A stretch of 64,000 bases of DNA from Atopobium sp. ICM42b (lineage in GTDB: Bacteria; Actinomycetota; Coriobacteriia; Coriobacteriales; Atopobiaceae), in contig JDFH01000002.1 in NCBI GenBank assembly GCA_000564995.1, positions 1-64,000 of the forward strand. Direction: 5' to 3'. This document shows positions 1 to 7,531 of the stretch, piece after piece (the stretch's first letter is position 1; every line of letters starts with the position of its first letter). A model generated the notes under the pieces. That model saw nothing but the letters and a program-made list of their open reading frames with translations. It did no database searches and was not told where the DNA came from. The position numbers and the translations under genes are program-made.

Positions 1-301
1 TTAAGGCCACGTAAGCGTCTGGGTTGGAAGTGCCCTTGGGAAGTCTACCATCACCAAACGTTGCACTTGCTTTGAGAATTCAAGACTGAAAAGCCCTTAT
101 CGGCCAGTTTTTTAGAAACTGATTTTCCAAAGAGTGTCACATCTTCTCCGATTCGTATCCCGTATAGAAGGGTCAAGCAAGTGTCGCATGAATTTCATTA
201 TATACAAGACAGCTTTATTTAGAATCAGTTGAAGGACACACGTAAGATGGAGAAGTTGGAGTTTAAATGCACTTTACTCGAATATTCCTCTCCACAATCG
301 C
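1..301. other. Gene-free left edge, possible decayed reading frame
   Basis: No gene that I can name. On the minus strand two open pieces lie in different frames. One runs from about 179 to a stop at 51-53 and contains GEDVTLFGKSVSKKLADKG. The other is open from 79 off the left edge and contains FGDGRLPKGTSNPDAYVAL. They could be one gene broken by a frameshift near 55-80, but neither has a convincing start in the window and I recognise no family. The stretch 182-301 is A+T-rich and shows nothing further. Confidence 0.2.
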
Positions 302-1588
302 TTATGCCCCCAAGGTATCGATCGGAATAACATATATCCCATCCGAGCGCCGTCTACGCGCCATCGTCCCTTTACCGAGCAGTACAGCCATAAAGCTAGG
401 CTTAGGATTTCTTGCTGCAGGATTAGCAGCCACCTTTCTCGCAACTCTTATGAGATTCGCAGCCGCATCTTCCACTTTAGATTCCCCCATCTTGATTTCA
501 ATGGCTGCCCATCGACCATCTGTCAATTCAATAATGGCGTCAACCTCAAGCCCATCGGCGTCCGCATAATATCGTAAAGATCCCCCATACGACTTAGGCA
601 AAGCGGAAACGTAAACGGACAAATCATGAATGCAGAGTGACTCAATCAATAAACCAAAAAGCTGTCCGTCTTTAAGTAAGCGTGAAGAGTCGACACCTAA
701 TAAACTGGCCACGAGAGACGTATCGCAGAAATATCGTTTTGGTTTCGTGCGCAGCCTTGACTTTGACCTGATTGGCGCATCCCAGCCCGAGAGCTCCTCA
801 ATAAAATAGTTGCGTCTAAACTCTTCAAGGTATGAGGATATGGTCCCATCCACCGGAGCTATATTGTCAAAGGCAGCAATATCATCTCTCATGGTACCCA
901 GCGTTGCACTCGTTGCTACATTTCGTGCAAGAGATGCAGCTATGCGGCGGGACAGAAGTGGACTTTTCCCCGCGCGAGGCATGCTTACATCAAAAAGTGC
1001 ATTAAGATATTCATCGGTAACGGCCCTTGGATCCGCCAATTTTTTTGTTTGAAGAGCCGGCCACCCACCGCGGCATACAATATTGGCTAAATCGGCGAGA
1101 TCAATATGAGATTGCGCCGGCTGGAAGGAATCTTCAAAGAGTCCCAAAAGAGATACTGCTCCCGTAGAATCTCCAGTCTCTGCAAGACTCATAGTATGCA
1201 TACGCAACCGTGCAATGCGTCCTGCTCCACTATGTCTTTTTTCATCCTCGGGAGGGGTGGAGGAGCCTGTCAAAATAAACTGTCCCGGCTTATTTGCACT
1301 ATCATCAATCCTATGACGTACAATATTCCATATAGCAGGTATATCTTGCCACTCGTCAATAACATGAGGGGTATCACCAACAAGAGCAAGCTGTGGATCA
1401 TCCATATAAATCTGTTCGGATTCATCCACACGTGTCACACTCTCGCCAAATGACTGTGCCGTCCAGGATTTCCCCGACCAACGAGGACCACAAAGTTCTA
1501 TACCACCAAAGGTATCCAGAAGGACCTGCACCTGTGAATCAATAATACGAGGAATGTATGTTTCCGGCTTAAACTTTGAATATCTCAT
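302..1588 (-). CDS. DUF4143 AAA-type ATP-binding protein
   Basis: A 428-residue protein of the AAA plus DUF4143 family (COG1373), a common accessory-genome family of largely unknown role that has been linked to toxin-antitoxin-like or defence functions without firm proof. The P-loop GPRWSGKS is at residues 34-41, a Walker B-like IDEWQ at about 77-81 and a sensor-like LTGSS at about 106-110. The C-terminal DUF4143 part carries EVDAII followed by AIEIKMG, resembling the PD-(D/E)xK motif seen in this family. The start has a strong ribosome-binding site (GGAAGGGGG). It is monocistronic, and four tandem 17-base elements lie just upstream of its promoter. The family call is firm; the function is unknown. 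Confidence 0.85.
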   Translation of the reverse strand: MRYSKFKPETYIPRIIDSQVQVLLDTFGGIELCGPRWSGKSWTAQSFGESVTRVDESEQIYMDDPQLALVGDTPHVIDEWQDIPAIWNIVRHRIDDSANKPGQFILTGSSTPPEDEKRHSGAGRIARLRMHTMSLAETGDSTGAVSLLGLFEDSFQPAQSHIDLADLANIVCRGGWPALQTKKLADPRAVTDEYLNALFDVSMPRAGKSPLLSRRIAASLARNVATSATLGTMRDDIAAFDNIAPVDGTISSYLEEFRRNYFIEELSGWDAPIRSKSRLRTKPKRYFCDTSLVASLLGVDSSRLLKDGQLFGLLIESLCIHDLSVYVSALPKSYGGSLRYYADADGLEVDAIIELTDGRWAAIEIKMGESKVEDAAANLIRVARKVAANPAARNPKPSFMAVLLGKGTMARRRRSDGIYVIPIDTLGA

Positions 1589-1612
1589 AAGACCCCCTTC
1601 CTCGTAAGAACT

Positions 1613-1643
1613 ATTGTAATGCCTGATGATAGCACAAATTCAA
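1613..1643 (-). promoter_or_regulatory. Putative promoter of the DUF4143 ATPase
   Basis: On the minus strand TTGAAT (1638-1643) and TACAAT (1613-1618) are separated by 19 bases, slightly longer than ideal. Transcription would start near 1606, about 18 bases before the ATG at 1588. The tandem elements at 1649-1735 lie directly upstream of the -35 box, where an activator or autorepressor would bind. Confidence 0.4.
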
Positions 1644-1648
1644 CTCTT

Positions 1649-1735
1649 CATTTATGATTTTCGAGGATTTCCATTTATGATTTTCGAGCTAACTCAACTA
1701 TGTTTTTCGAGCCATTACATTGATGATTTTCGAAG
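1649..1735. repeat. Four tandem copies of a 17-base element (CTCGAAAATCATAAATG)
   Basis: Imperfect direct repeats of CATTTATGATTTTCGAG (plus strand) occur at 1649-1665, 1672-1688, about 1697-1712 and 1718-1734. The first two are identical over 17 bases and the others have a few changes. Centre-to-centre spacings are about 23, 25 and 21 bases, close to two helical turns, so all copies would face one side of the DNA. They lie between the end of the AraC gene and the promoter of the ATPase, which suggests an operator or iteron-like array for the ATPase gene. I know of no described binding protein. Confidence 0.7.
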
Positions 1736-1754
1736 GATTAACCGCAGTGAGGGT

Positions 1755-2726
1755 TCACTGAACACCATTGCTCTTTCTAAAGTCCACCGGCGAGAAGCCC
1801 TTGTTCCTTCGAAATGCTTCCGTGAACGCACCCGGTTTGCGGTAACCGACCGCCTTACCGACGCTTGCAATCGGAAGATCGGTTTCCTTGAGCAGCCGAA
1901 CAGCCTCTTCCATTCGTTCCCGTATGACATACGCAGAAGGTGAAAGCCCCGTCGCGGTTTTGAACAGCCTTTTCAGCTTGGTTTGCCCGATGTACAGCTC
2001 TGAGGCAAGCCGTGCACAGGAGAGGTCTCCACTCAGGTTGTCGGCAATGTAGGCACTGATATGGCAGATAGCGCGTGTATCATCCTGAGACAGAGCCTTA
2101 TGTTCTTCGCTTCCATCTTCTCGGGTAGCGTATTCCATAACAAGAGCGACAGCCTCTGCAATCACGCCCTCATAGAACAGCACCGCGGCAATTCCCTTGC
2201 CCTGATACGCACGTGCCTTGCGGAGCAGATCGACAAGTTCGGGAAGATCATGTTTTCCGTCAACTTTGATAAAGGCTTCCCGGACATCTCTGATATCCCC
2301 AAACCTGCTTTGTAGATAATCCCGATAGTAGTCGGGAGAAATAGTGATAGACGAAGCCCTTGCTACGGCCCCTTTTGAGAATCGCATCTCATATTCTTCA
2401 TTCTCACCCCCAAGATATACCATGATGGCCCCCGGAGCGAGCGGCGCACCCTGACGTTGCACCATACCCTTGACATCATCGTAGCATCCCAGGCAGATGT
2501 GCTCGGTACAGCGGTACCGCATGATCCCGCTTTTTGCAAAGTTCATCCTGAATGCATTCACGGCAAAAAGACTTCCGCGAAAGTACGCCCAGTACTCACC
2601 GGATCCCAGCTCATTTTCAAAGGTGTGTAGGACGCCTTCAGGGCCATAACCACGAACTTCCTTCAAAGGCTTGAGATCCCATCCCTGAAACGCCCCACGG
2701 TAAAGATCTGTCTCAATACTTTTCAT
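1755..2726 (-). CDS. AraC-family transcriptional regulator
   Basis: A 323-residue regulator with an N-terminal ligand-sensing part and a C-terminal double helix-turn-helix of the AraC/XylS type at roughly 225-320. The latter includes LSCARLASELYIGQTKLKRLF and the second-helix signature VGKAVGYRKPGAFTEAFRRN. The ribosome-binding site GGAAAGGAAGG precedes the ATG. It is transcribed divergently from the ECF/ABC operon that starts at 2931. In many bacteria YbtA-like AraC proteins sense a siderophore and activate a neighbouring YbtPQ-like transporter, so control of the adjacent operon is likely. The ligand is not evident from sequence. Confidence 0.85.
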   Translation of the reverse strand: MKSIETDLYRGAFQGWDLKPLKEVRGYGPEGVLHTFENELGSGEYWAYFRGSLFAVNAFRMNFAKSGIMRYRCTEHICLGCYDDVKGMVQRQGAPLAPGAIMVYLGGENEEYEMRFSKGAVARASSITISPDYYRDYLQSRFGDIRDVREAFIKVDGKHDLPELVDLLRKARAYQGKGIAAVLFYEGVIAEAVALVMEYATREDGSEEHKALSQDDTRAICHISAYIADNLSGDLSCARLASELYIGQTKLKRLFKTATGLSPSAYVIRERMEEAVRLLKETDLPIASVGKAVGYRKPGAFTEAFRRNKGFSPVDFRKSNGVQ

Positions 2727-2838
2727 CTTCCTTCCTTTCCGCTCGTCCGGTTCCCAGGCTTCTTCCTTGATCAGGCCTTCTCATTCCGTATAGGGACGCA
2801 TCTCATCAATGCAGTTGTCAGGAACATGCTGTTTATCC

Positions 2839-2869
2839 ATTATAAAGCAGAGTTTCCTATAGCTAACAA
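2839..2869 (-). promoter_or_regulatory. Putative promoter of the AraC regulator
   Basis: On the minus strand a perfect TATAAT -10 box (2839-2844) follows TTGTTA (2864-2869) with a 19-base spacer. This gives a leader of about 105 bases before the regulator's ATG. The region overlaps the inverted repeats at 2870-2900, so autoregulation is plausible. Confidence 0.45.
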
Positions 2870-2906
2870 TTGATCGGCGAATCGATCGATGTGCATCGAT
2901 ATAAAG
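2870..2906 (+). promoter_or_regulatory. Putative AraC operator and -10 box of the ECF/ABC operon
   Basis: The segment carries several ATCGAT half-sites, including ATCGATGTGCATCGAT-like symmetry at about 2885-2900, followed by a TATAAA -10 box (2900-2905) with no good -35 box at the right distance. An activator-dependent promoter of the AraC type would look like this. A strong AAGGAGG lies at about 2917 ahead of the ATG at 2931. Confidence 0.4.
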
Positions 2907-2930
2907 AGTCGACAGTAAGGAGGATCATCT

Positions 2931-3554
2931 ATGAAAGCAGAAGTTGAAAGCTCCAAAAATACCAGGTGGGTCATGCGCGACGTCCTTACATTTGTAATAT
3001 TCAATCTCATCATCATGATACTTATCACGGTGGCAAAAGTAGTCGAAGACATGCTGTTGGCACCACAAAATACGTTCTTCGTCGGATCATGGCTGTTTCC
3101 GTTACTGGCAACACCGTTCTATCTCGTCATGGCCGATCGCATCGGCAAACGTGGCGTACTTTCCGGATCGATCCTCATATTTGGTGTCCTCTACACCTTC
3201 ATGGGCGGACCCTACTGTGCACCGGTCGCTATTGTGGGCGCAGTCATAGGCGAGCTGGTTATGTGGGGTAAAGATTCTTATCACGATATCAAACGCGTCA
3301 TCGGCGGCTATATCGTCTATTGGGTGACGTTTGGTTTTTATGGAATCATACCGTATGTACTGTTCAGAGAAGCCTACATGAAACAGTTGGAAACCTACTA
3401 CAATGCCGCCGACGTTACCGCGATGATCGCCCAATATACCGAACTCCCCTGGATCCTTCTGATGATGGCTTTGTTTGCAGCGGGAACGATCGTTGGCGGC
3501 CTTATTGGATCAAAATTCTTGAAAAAACACGTCCGTAAAGCGAAAATCGCATGA
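2931..3554 (+). CDS. MptD/Trep_Strep-family ECF transporter S component
   Basis: A 207-residue hydrophobic protein with about five to six membrane segments, ending in a basic tail. It resembles the MptD/Trep_Strep family (TIGR02185), regarded as the substrate-binding S components of energy-coupling factor importers. It is the first gene of an operon with a T component, a double ATPase and two ABC half-transporters, and its stop overlaps the next start by four bases. The ribosome-binding site AAGGAGG decides the start. The substrate is unknown; the neighbourhood favours a metallophore or related compound. Confidence 0.75.
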   Translation: MKAEVESSKNTRWVMRDVLTFVIFNLIIMILITVAKVVEDMLLAPQNTFFVGSWLFPLLATPFYLVMADRIGKRGVLSGSILIFGVLYTFMGGPYCAPVAIVGAVIGELVMWGKDSYHDIKRVIGGYIVYWVTFGFYGIIPYVLFREAYMKQLETYYNAADVTAMIAQYTELPWILLMMALFAAGTIVGGLIGSKFLKKHVRKAKIA

Positions 3555-4258
3555 ACGACATGGAAGAGACGGACATCAAGTGCGGTCTTCTCGGCCTTGA
3601 TCCAAGAACACATCTGTTGTCGTTCTTTCTTGTGGGGATCGTATCCATGCTGATAGTGAACCTCCTTGAGACGGTGCTTTTACAGGCATTCGCTACAGCT
3701 TATCTCACCGCAAACGGACGGACGAGAAGTGCGACAAGGACCTGTGTGAGCTTCACAGTCATATGCGGCCTGAGCTTCCTTCCCCTCCCAGGGCTGTACG
3801 GAGTTCTTTTTGTAAGCATGCTGCACATGATTCCCCCGTTTACGACCGGCTGCGCGTTCTTCTCGCTTTCTCCTTCGGCGATCATGTGCGCACTCGACCG
3901 GTGGCATCTCCCGCAAAAATTCCTCGTTGGGATCTGCATGATATTCAGATTTGCCTCGATCCTTCCGTTTGAGATGCGCTCAATACTTCGCGGAATCCGC
4001 ATGCGGGGCATCTTCCCCAGCTTACTGGGTATTGTGAGACACCCCGCGCTCGCATACGAATGCTTTTACACGCCGCTTGTCATGCGCTCGCTGAGACTCT
4101 CAAACGAACTCGCCGCATCGGCCGAACTGCGAGGGATTGGGATAGGTACAGGACGAACGTCGGTATATCACGTGGGATTCACCTTGCGCGACGCAATGTG
4201 CGCTCTTGTTGTAACTGCAGCCGTCGCCGGCATATATGCGTTGGAGGCGGTTTTGTGA
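3551..4258 (+). CDS. ECF transporter T component (EcfT/CbiQ-like)
   Basis: A 235-residue membrane protein of the CbiQ/EcfT type, which couples the S component to the ATPases. It has several hydrophobic segments and, in the C-terminal half, the coupling helix NELAASAELRGIG. This corresponds to the family's Ala-Arg-Gly motif that contacts the ATPase, although here it reads ELRG rather than ARG. The gene overlaps its upstream neighbour (ATGA) and its downstream neighbour (GTGA), which suggests translational coupling and one complex. Confidence 0.8.
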   Translation: MNDMEETDIKCGLLGLDPRTHLLSFFLVGIVSMLIVNLLETVLLQAFATAYLTANGRTRSATRTCVSFTVICGLSFLPLPGLYGVLFVSMLHMIPPFTTGCAFFSLSPSAIMCALDRWHLPQKFLVGICMIFRFASILPFEMRSILRGIRMRGIFPSLLGIVRHPALAYECFYTPLVMRSLRLSNELAASAELRGIGIGTGRTSVYHVGFTLRDAMCALVVTAAVAGIYALEAVL

Positions 4259-5736
4259 GAGGTACGGAAACCGTCGCTTTGAAGAACGTTTCGTTTTACT
4301 ACCTCGACGAGTCTGAGCTTTCAGATGAAACATCAGCTGATAGTGAGGTATCAGCCGGCAGATACGAATCTACGGAAAGCTGTGTACAGGATATCTGCCT
4401 CAACATCCCGGCAGGCTCATGCACCGTACTCTGCGGACGCTCCGGCAGCGGAAAATCAACGGTTCTGCGCCTGATCGACGGCCTCGCAGGAACCTTCTTT
4501 CCCGGCGAGAAGAGCGGAGTGGTCCTTGTACACGGAACGGACGTGTTTGATCTGTCCCCGCGCAATCGCACGAAAAGCATAGGCGTAGTCACACAAGATC
4601 CGAGAAGTCAATTCTTCATGGGGACGGTAGGCGACGAAATTGCATTTTCCCTGGAAAATCTGGGTACTGATCCCTCAGATACGATCAAGTTCGTCCAAGA
4701 GGCGGCAACACTCAGCGGTGTCAGCCGACTTCTTGCCGAGAAGCTCACCGAGCTCTCAAGCGGACAAAAACAGCGCGTCGCTCTTGCGGCTGCAATAGCC
4801 AACCGTCCGCAGATCCTGATACTTGACGAACCCACCTCGAATTTGGATGCAGAGGGGTCTCAGTCGCTTATCAAGATCCTCGGAGAGCTTAAAAGAAACG
4901 GCGTGGCACTGATCATCTCCGAGCATAGACTCCATCAATTTTTGCCTGTAGCCGATGAGTTTGTATATCTTCAGGAAGGACGCATAGCCGCTCGGTGGGA
5001 TGTCGAGAAGTTCACGTCTCTTTCCGAACACGAAACGGCAAAGTTTGGGCTTCGACACCCCGACATGAAATCCGACTCTGAAATCAAGTCCTATCCCGCA
5101 AAGGATGCGGACGGTTGGCACATGACAGATGTGACCTATCTATACCCTTCAACAAAACGCGGAATCAAGGGCATTACCGCTGAATTTCCATTCGGATCCG
5201 TAACGGTCATATGTGGTGAAAACGGAACAGGCAAAACTACGCTCGCAAAAGTCCTTGTAGGAGCCGCTCGAGAGCAGAGAGGCATCGTCGCCAGAAACGG
5301 GAAACATCTTTCCCGTAAAGAACGCCGCCTCCTCAGCTACTTTGTCATGCAGGACGTTGACTATCAGCTGTATGCCGGCAGCGTAGCGGACGAAGTGGTG
5401 CTTGGCCGACAGGTGGATGATGCACTCAAGGCACGCGCCTGGGAGGCACTGGCAGCTTTTGGTCTGACGGATTTGGCCGACCGACATCCGGCCAGTCTTT
5501 CCGGCGGGCAGAAGCAGCGCGTCATACTTGCGACGGCATACTGCTCAGATGCCGAGCTTATTGTACTTGACGAGCCCACAAGCGGACTTGACGGACACGG
5601 GATGCACGAGGTGGTGCATTGGTGCCGCAAACTCGCATCCGAGAAAAAAGCAGTTGTGGTTATAACGCACGACGAACTGTTGGCGCAACTGGCAGGCGAT
5701 TACATCGTTGACTTGTCATTGCAGAAAAGAGATTGA
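4255..5736 (+). CDS. Fused double ATPase of the ECF transporter (EcfA-EcfA')
   Basis: A 493-residue protein made of two ABC ATPase domains in one chain, replacing the usual separate EcfA1 and EcfA2. Domain 1 has Walker A GRSGSGKST at 61-69, signature LSSGQKQR and Walker B ILILDEPTS. Domain 2 has GENGTGKTT near 320, LSGGQKQR and LIVLDEPTS. I chose the GTG at 4255, which overlaps the stop of the T component and is preceded by GGAGGCGG. An in-frame ATG at 4060 would run through the T-component gene and adds residues unlike any ATPase. It powers uptake with the two upstream genes. Confidence 0.88.
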   Translation: MRGTETVALKNVSFYYLDESELSDETSADSEVSAGRYESTESCVQDICLNIPAGSCTVLCGRSGSGKSTVLRLIDGLAGTFFPGEKSGVVLVHGTDVFDLSPRNRTKSIGVVTQDPRSQFFMGTVGDEIAFSLENLGTDPSDTIKFVQEAATLSGVSRLLAEKLTELSSGQKQRVALAAAIANRPQILILDEPTSNLDAEGSQSLIKILGELKRNGVALIISEHRLHQFLPVADEFVYLQEGRIAARWDVEKFTSLSEHETAKFGLRHPDMKSDSEIKSYPAKDADGWHMTDVTYLYPSTKRGIKGITAEFPFGSVTVICGENGTGKTTLAKVLVGAAREQRGIVARNGKHLSRKERRLLSYFVMQDVDYQLYAGSVADEVVLGRQVDDALKARAWEALAAFGLTDLADRHPASLSGGQKQRVILATAYCSDAELIVLDEPTSGLDGHGMHEVVHWCRKLASEKKAVVVITHDELLAQLAGDYIVDLSLQKRD

Positions 5737-5743
5737 TGTCTCC

Positions 5744-7531
5744 ATGAGTCACATTACGCCAAAAAACCGGACGGCACGTCCCAGTGCATTTTCAAAGCTT
5801 TTCTATTTTATGCGGCCCGACAGGAATCGAATGCTCTTCTCGCTTCTTCTAGCATGCATAGGCGAGGCGGCAGGCATGGTTCCTTATATTGTCGTTGCCT
5901 TACTTGCCGCGGGATTGGCGGAAGGGACGCTCACGCTTGAGTCAGCTGCTCTCCTATCAGCCGCAGCAGCAGCGGCCCAGATTGCAAAGTTCCTGTTCAC
6001 CTGGCGCTCTTCCATGATCAGCCACGGGATCGCCTTCAAGGCTCTACGCACCATGCGTGAGCAGATGGCAGAGAAGATGGCTCGTGTGCCCATGGGGACC
6101 ATCGTCGACACGCCGACGGGCACGTTCAAGAACCGGTTCGTAGACAACGTGAACCAACTTGAGGACGCCATTGCGCACTTCATGCCCGAGCTTCCAAGCA
6201 CGGTATTTGCGCCGCTTTTGGCAATGATCATCGTATTCGCCATCAACTGGCGTATGGGACTTGCCGGGATTGCCACGATCCCCTTATGCCTGCTCTTCTA
6301 TCTTGGCATGATGCGGGACTATAAGCCCAAAATGGCCCGCTATATTGCGAGTGAACAGCGGATGAACTCAACGCTGGTAGAGTATGTCAACGGTATCCAG
6401 GTGATCAAAGCGTTCGGACGCACCGCATCCTCATACGGCTCGTTTTCCGAGGCAGTAGCCGAGTATCACGACTCCACGCTTGCATGGTTTCGCCAAAGCT
6501 GGATATGGATGGCGGCGATACGGGCTATCGTCCCCTGTACGCTGCTCTTCTCGCTACCGCTCGGCGTTTGGCTGCTTTCGGTCGGACGGATCGCATTGCC
6601 TGCCTTCATGGTGTGCATCACCATCCCATTGGGATTCATCGGAGGAATACTCAAGTTCTCCCAGGCGGCAGGCCAAATTTCACGTATGGATACCTGCCTG
6701 AACGTAGTCTGGGACTTTTTAGGAGAGCCTGAGCTCTCACGGCCAAGTGAGCGCGTAATGCTTGACGGCAAGTCATTCACTTTTGAGAACGTCTCTTTTT
6801 CTTATCATGAGGGTACGGAGGTGTTGCACGATATCAACTTTAAGACGGAGCCGGGGCAGATCACGGCTATCGTAGGACCCAGCGGATCGGGCAAATCAAC
6901 GGTAGCTAAGCTTATGGCCGGTTTCTGGGATGTACGTTCCGGATGCATTTCATTCGGCGGTACCGATGTGCGAGACATTCCCTTCGAGCAGCTTATGGAG
7001 CACGTCTCGTATGTGGCACAGGACACGTTTTTGTTTGATAGGACCATCGCCGACAACATCCGCATGGGCATGCCGGATGCAACCGATGAAGAGGTCGAGA
7101 CTGCTGCACGTGCAGCCGGCGCTCATGAGTTCATCAGCCGGCTTCCTCAAGGGTATCGCACTCCTGCCGGTGAGGCAGGTGCAAGGCTTTCCGGCGGCGA
7201 GCGCCAACGCATCACCATTGCCCGCGCCATCTTAAAAGATGCTTCCATCGTCATTCTTGATGAGGCCACTGCCTATGCCGATCCTGAAAACGAAGCTCTG
7301 GTAGAGCGAGCCTTGAGCAAGCTTGTAGCAGGAAAAACACTTGTTACTATCGCCCACCGCCTATCAACGATCACAGGCGCCGACCAGATCCTCGTCATGG
7401 ACGGCGGACGCATCGTTGCGCGCGGACGTCACGGTGAATTGCTGAAAACCTGTCCTTTGTATGCTCGCATGTGGAAAGAACATATGAGCTCTACCGTCAA
7501 CGCAGAAGAGGAGCCCTCATGTTTGCAATAA
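5744..7531 (+). CDS. ABC transporter half-protein, YbtP/IrtA-like (permease plus ATPase)
   Basis: A 595-residue half-transporter with an N-terminal six-helix exporter-fold domain (about 20-310) and a C-terminal ATPase with GPSGSGKST near 379, LSGGERQR near 482 and ILDEATAYADPENE. The ADPENE form is typical of the YbtP/YbtQ and IrtA/IrtB group, exporter-fold proteins that import siderophores. I chose the ATG at 5744, just after the preceding stop; an earlier start at 5708 would overlap the ATPase gene. It should pair with the next gene as a heterodimer. The substrate cannot be read from the sequence. Confidence 0.85.
   Translation: MSHITPKNRTARPSAFSKLFYFMRPDRNRMLFSLLLACIGEAAGMVPYIVVALLAAGLAEGTLTLESAALLSAAAAAAQIAKFLFTWRSSMISHGIAFKALRTMREQMAEKMARVPMGTIVDTPTGTFKNRFVDNVNQLEDAIAHFMPELPSTVFAPLLAMIIVFAINWRMGLAGIATIPLCLLFYLGMMRDYKPKMARYIASEQRMNSTLVEYVNGIQVIKAFGRTASSYGSFSEAVAEYHDSTLAWFRQSWIWMAAIRAIVPCTLLFSLPLGVWLLSVGRIALPAFMVCITIPLGFIGGILKFSQAAGQISRMDTCLNVVWDFLGEPELSRPSERVMLDGKSFTFENVSFSYHEGTEVLHDINFKTEPGQITAIVGPSGSGKSTVAKLMAGFWDVRSGCISFGGTDVRDIPFEQLMEHVSYVAQDTFLFDRTIADNIRMGMPDATDEEVETAARAAGAHEFISRLPQGYRTPAGEAGARLSGGERQRITIARAILKDASIVILDEATAYADPENEALVERALSKLVAGKTLVTIAHRLSTITGADQILVMDGGRIVARGRHGELLKTCPLYARMWKEHMSSTVNAEEEPSCLQ

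Noticed and set aside
2..115. Plus-strand frame containing GSALGKSTITK, like a P-loop
   Set aside because: Only 38 codons between stops, no start, no further ATPase motifs, and the surrounding G+C and frame give no support.
4060..4254. 65-residue N-terminal extension of the fused ECF ATPase
   Set aside because: It lies in another frame of the T-component gene and is Arg/Cys-rich without similarity to ATPases; the GTG at 4255 has GGAGGCGG and the usual overlap.
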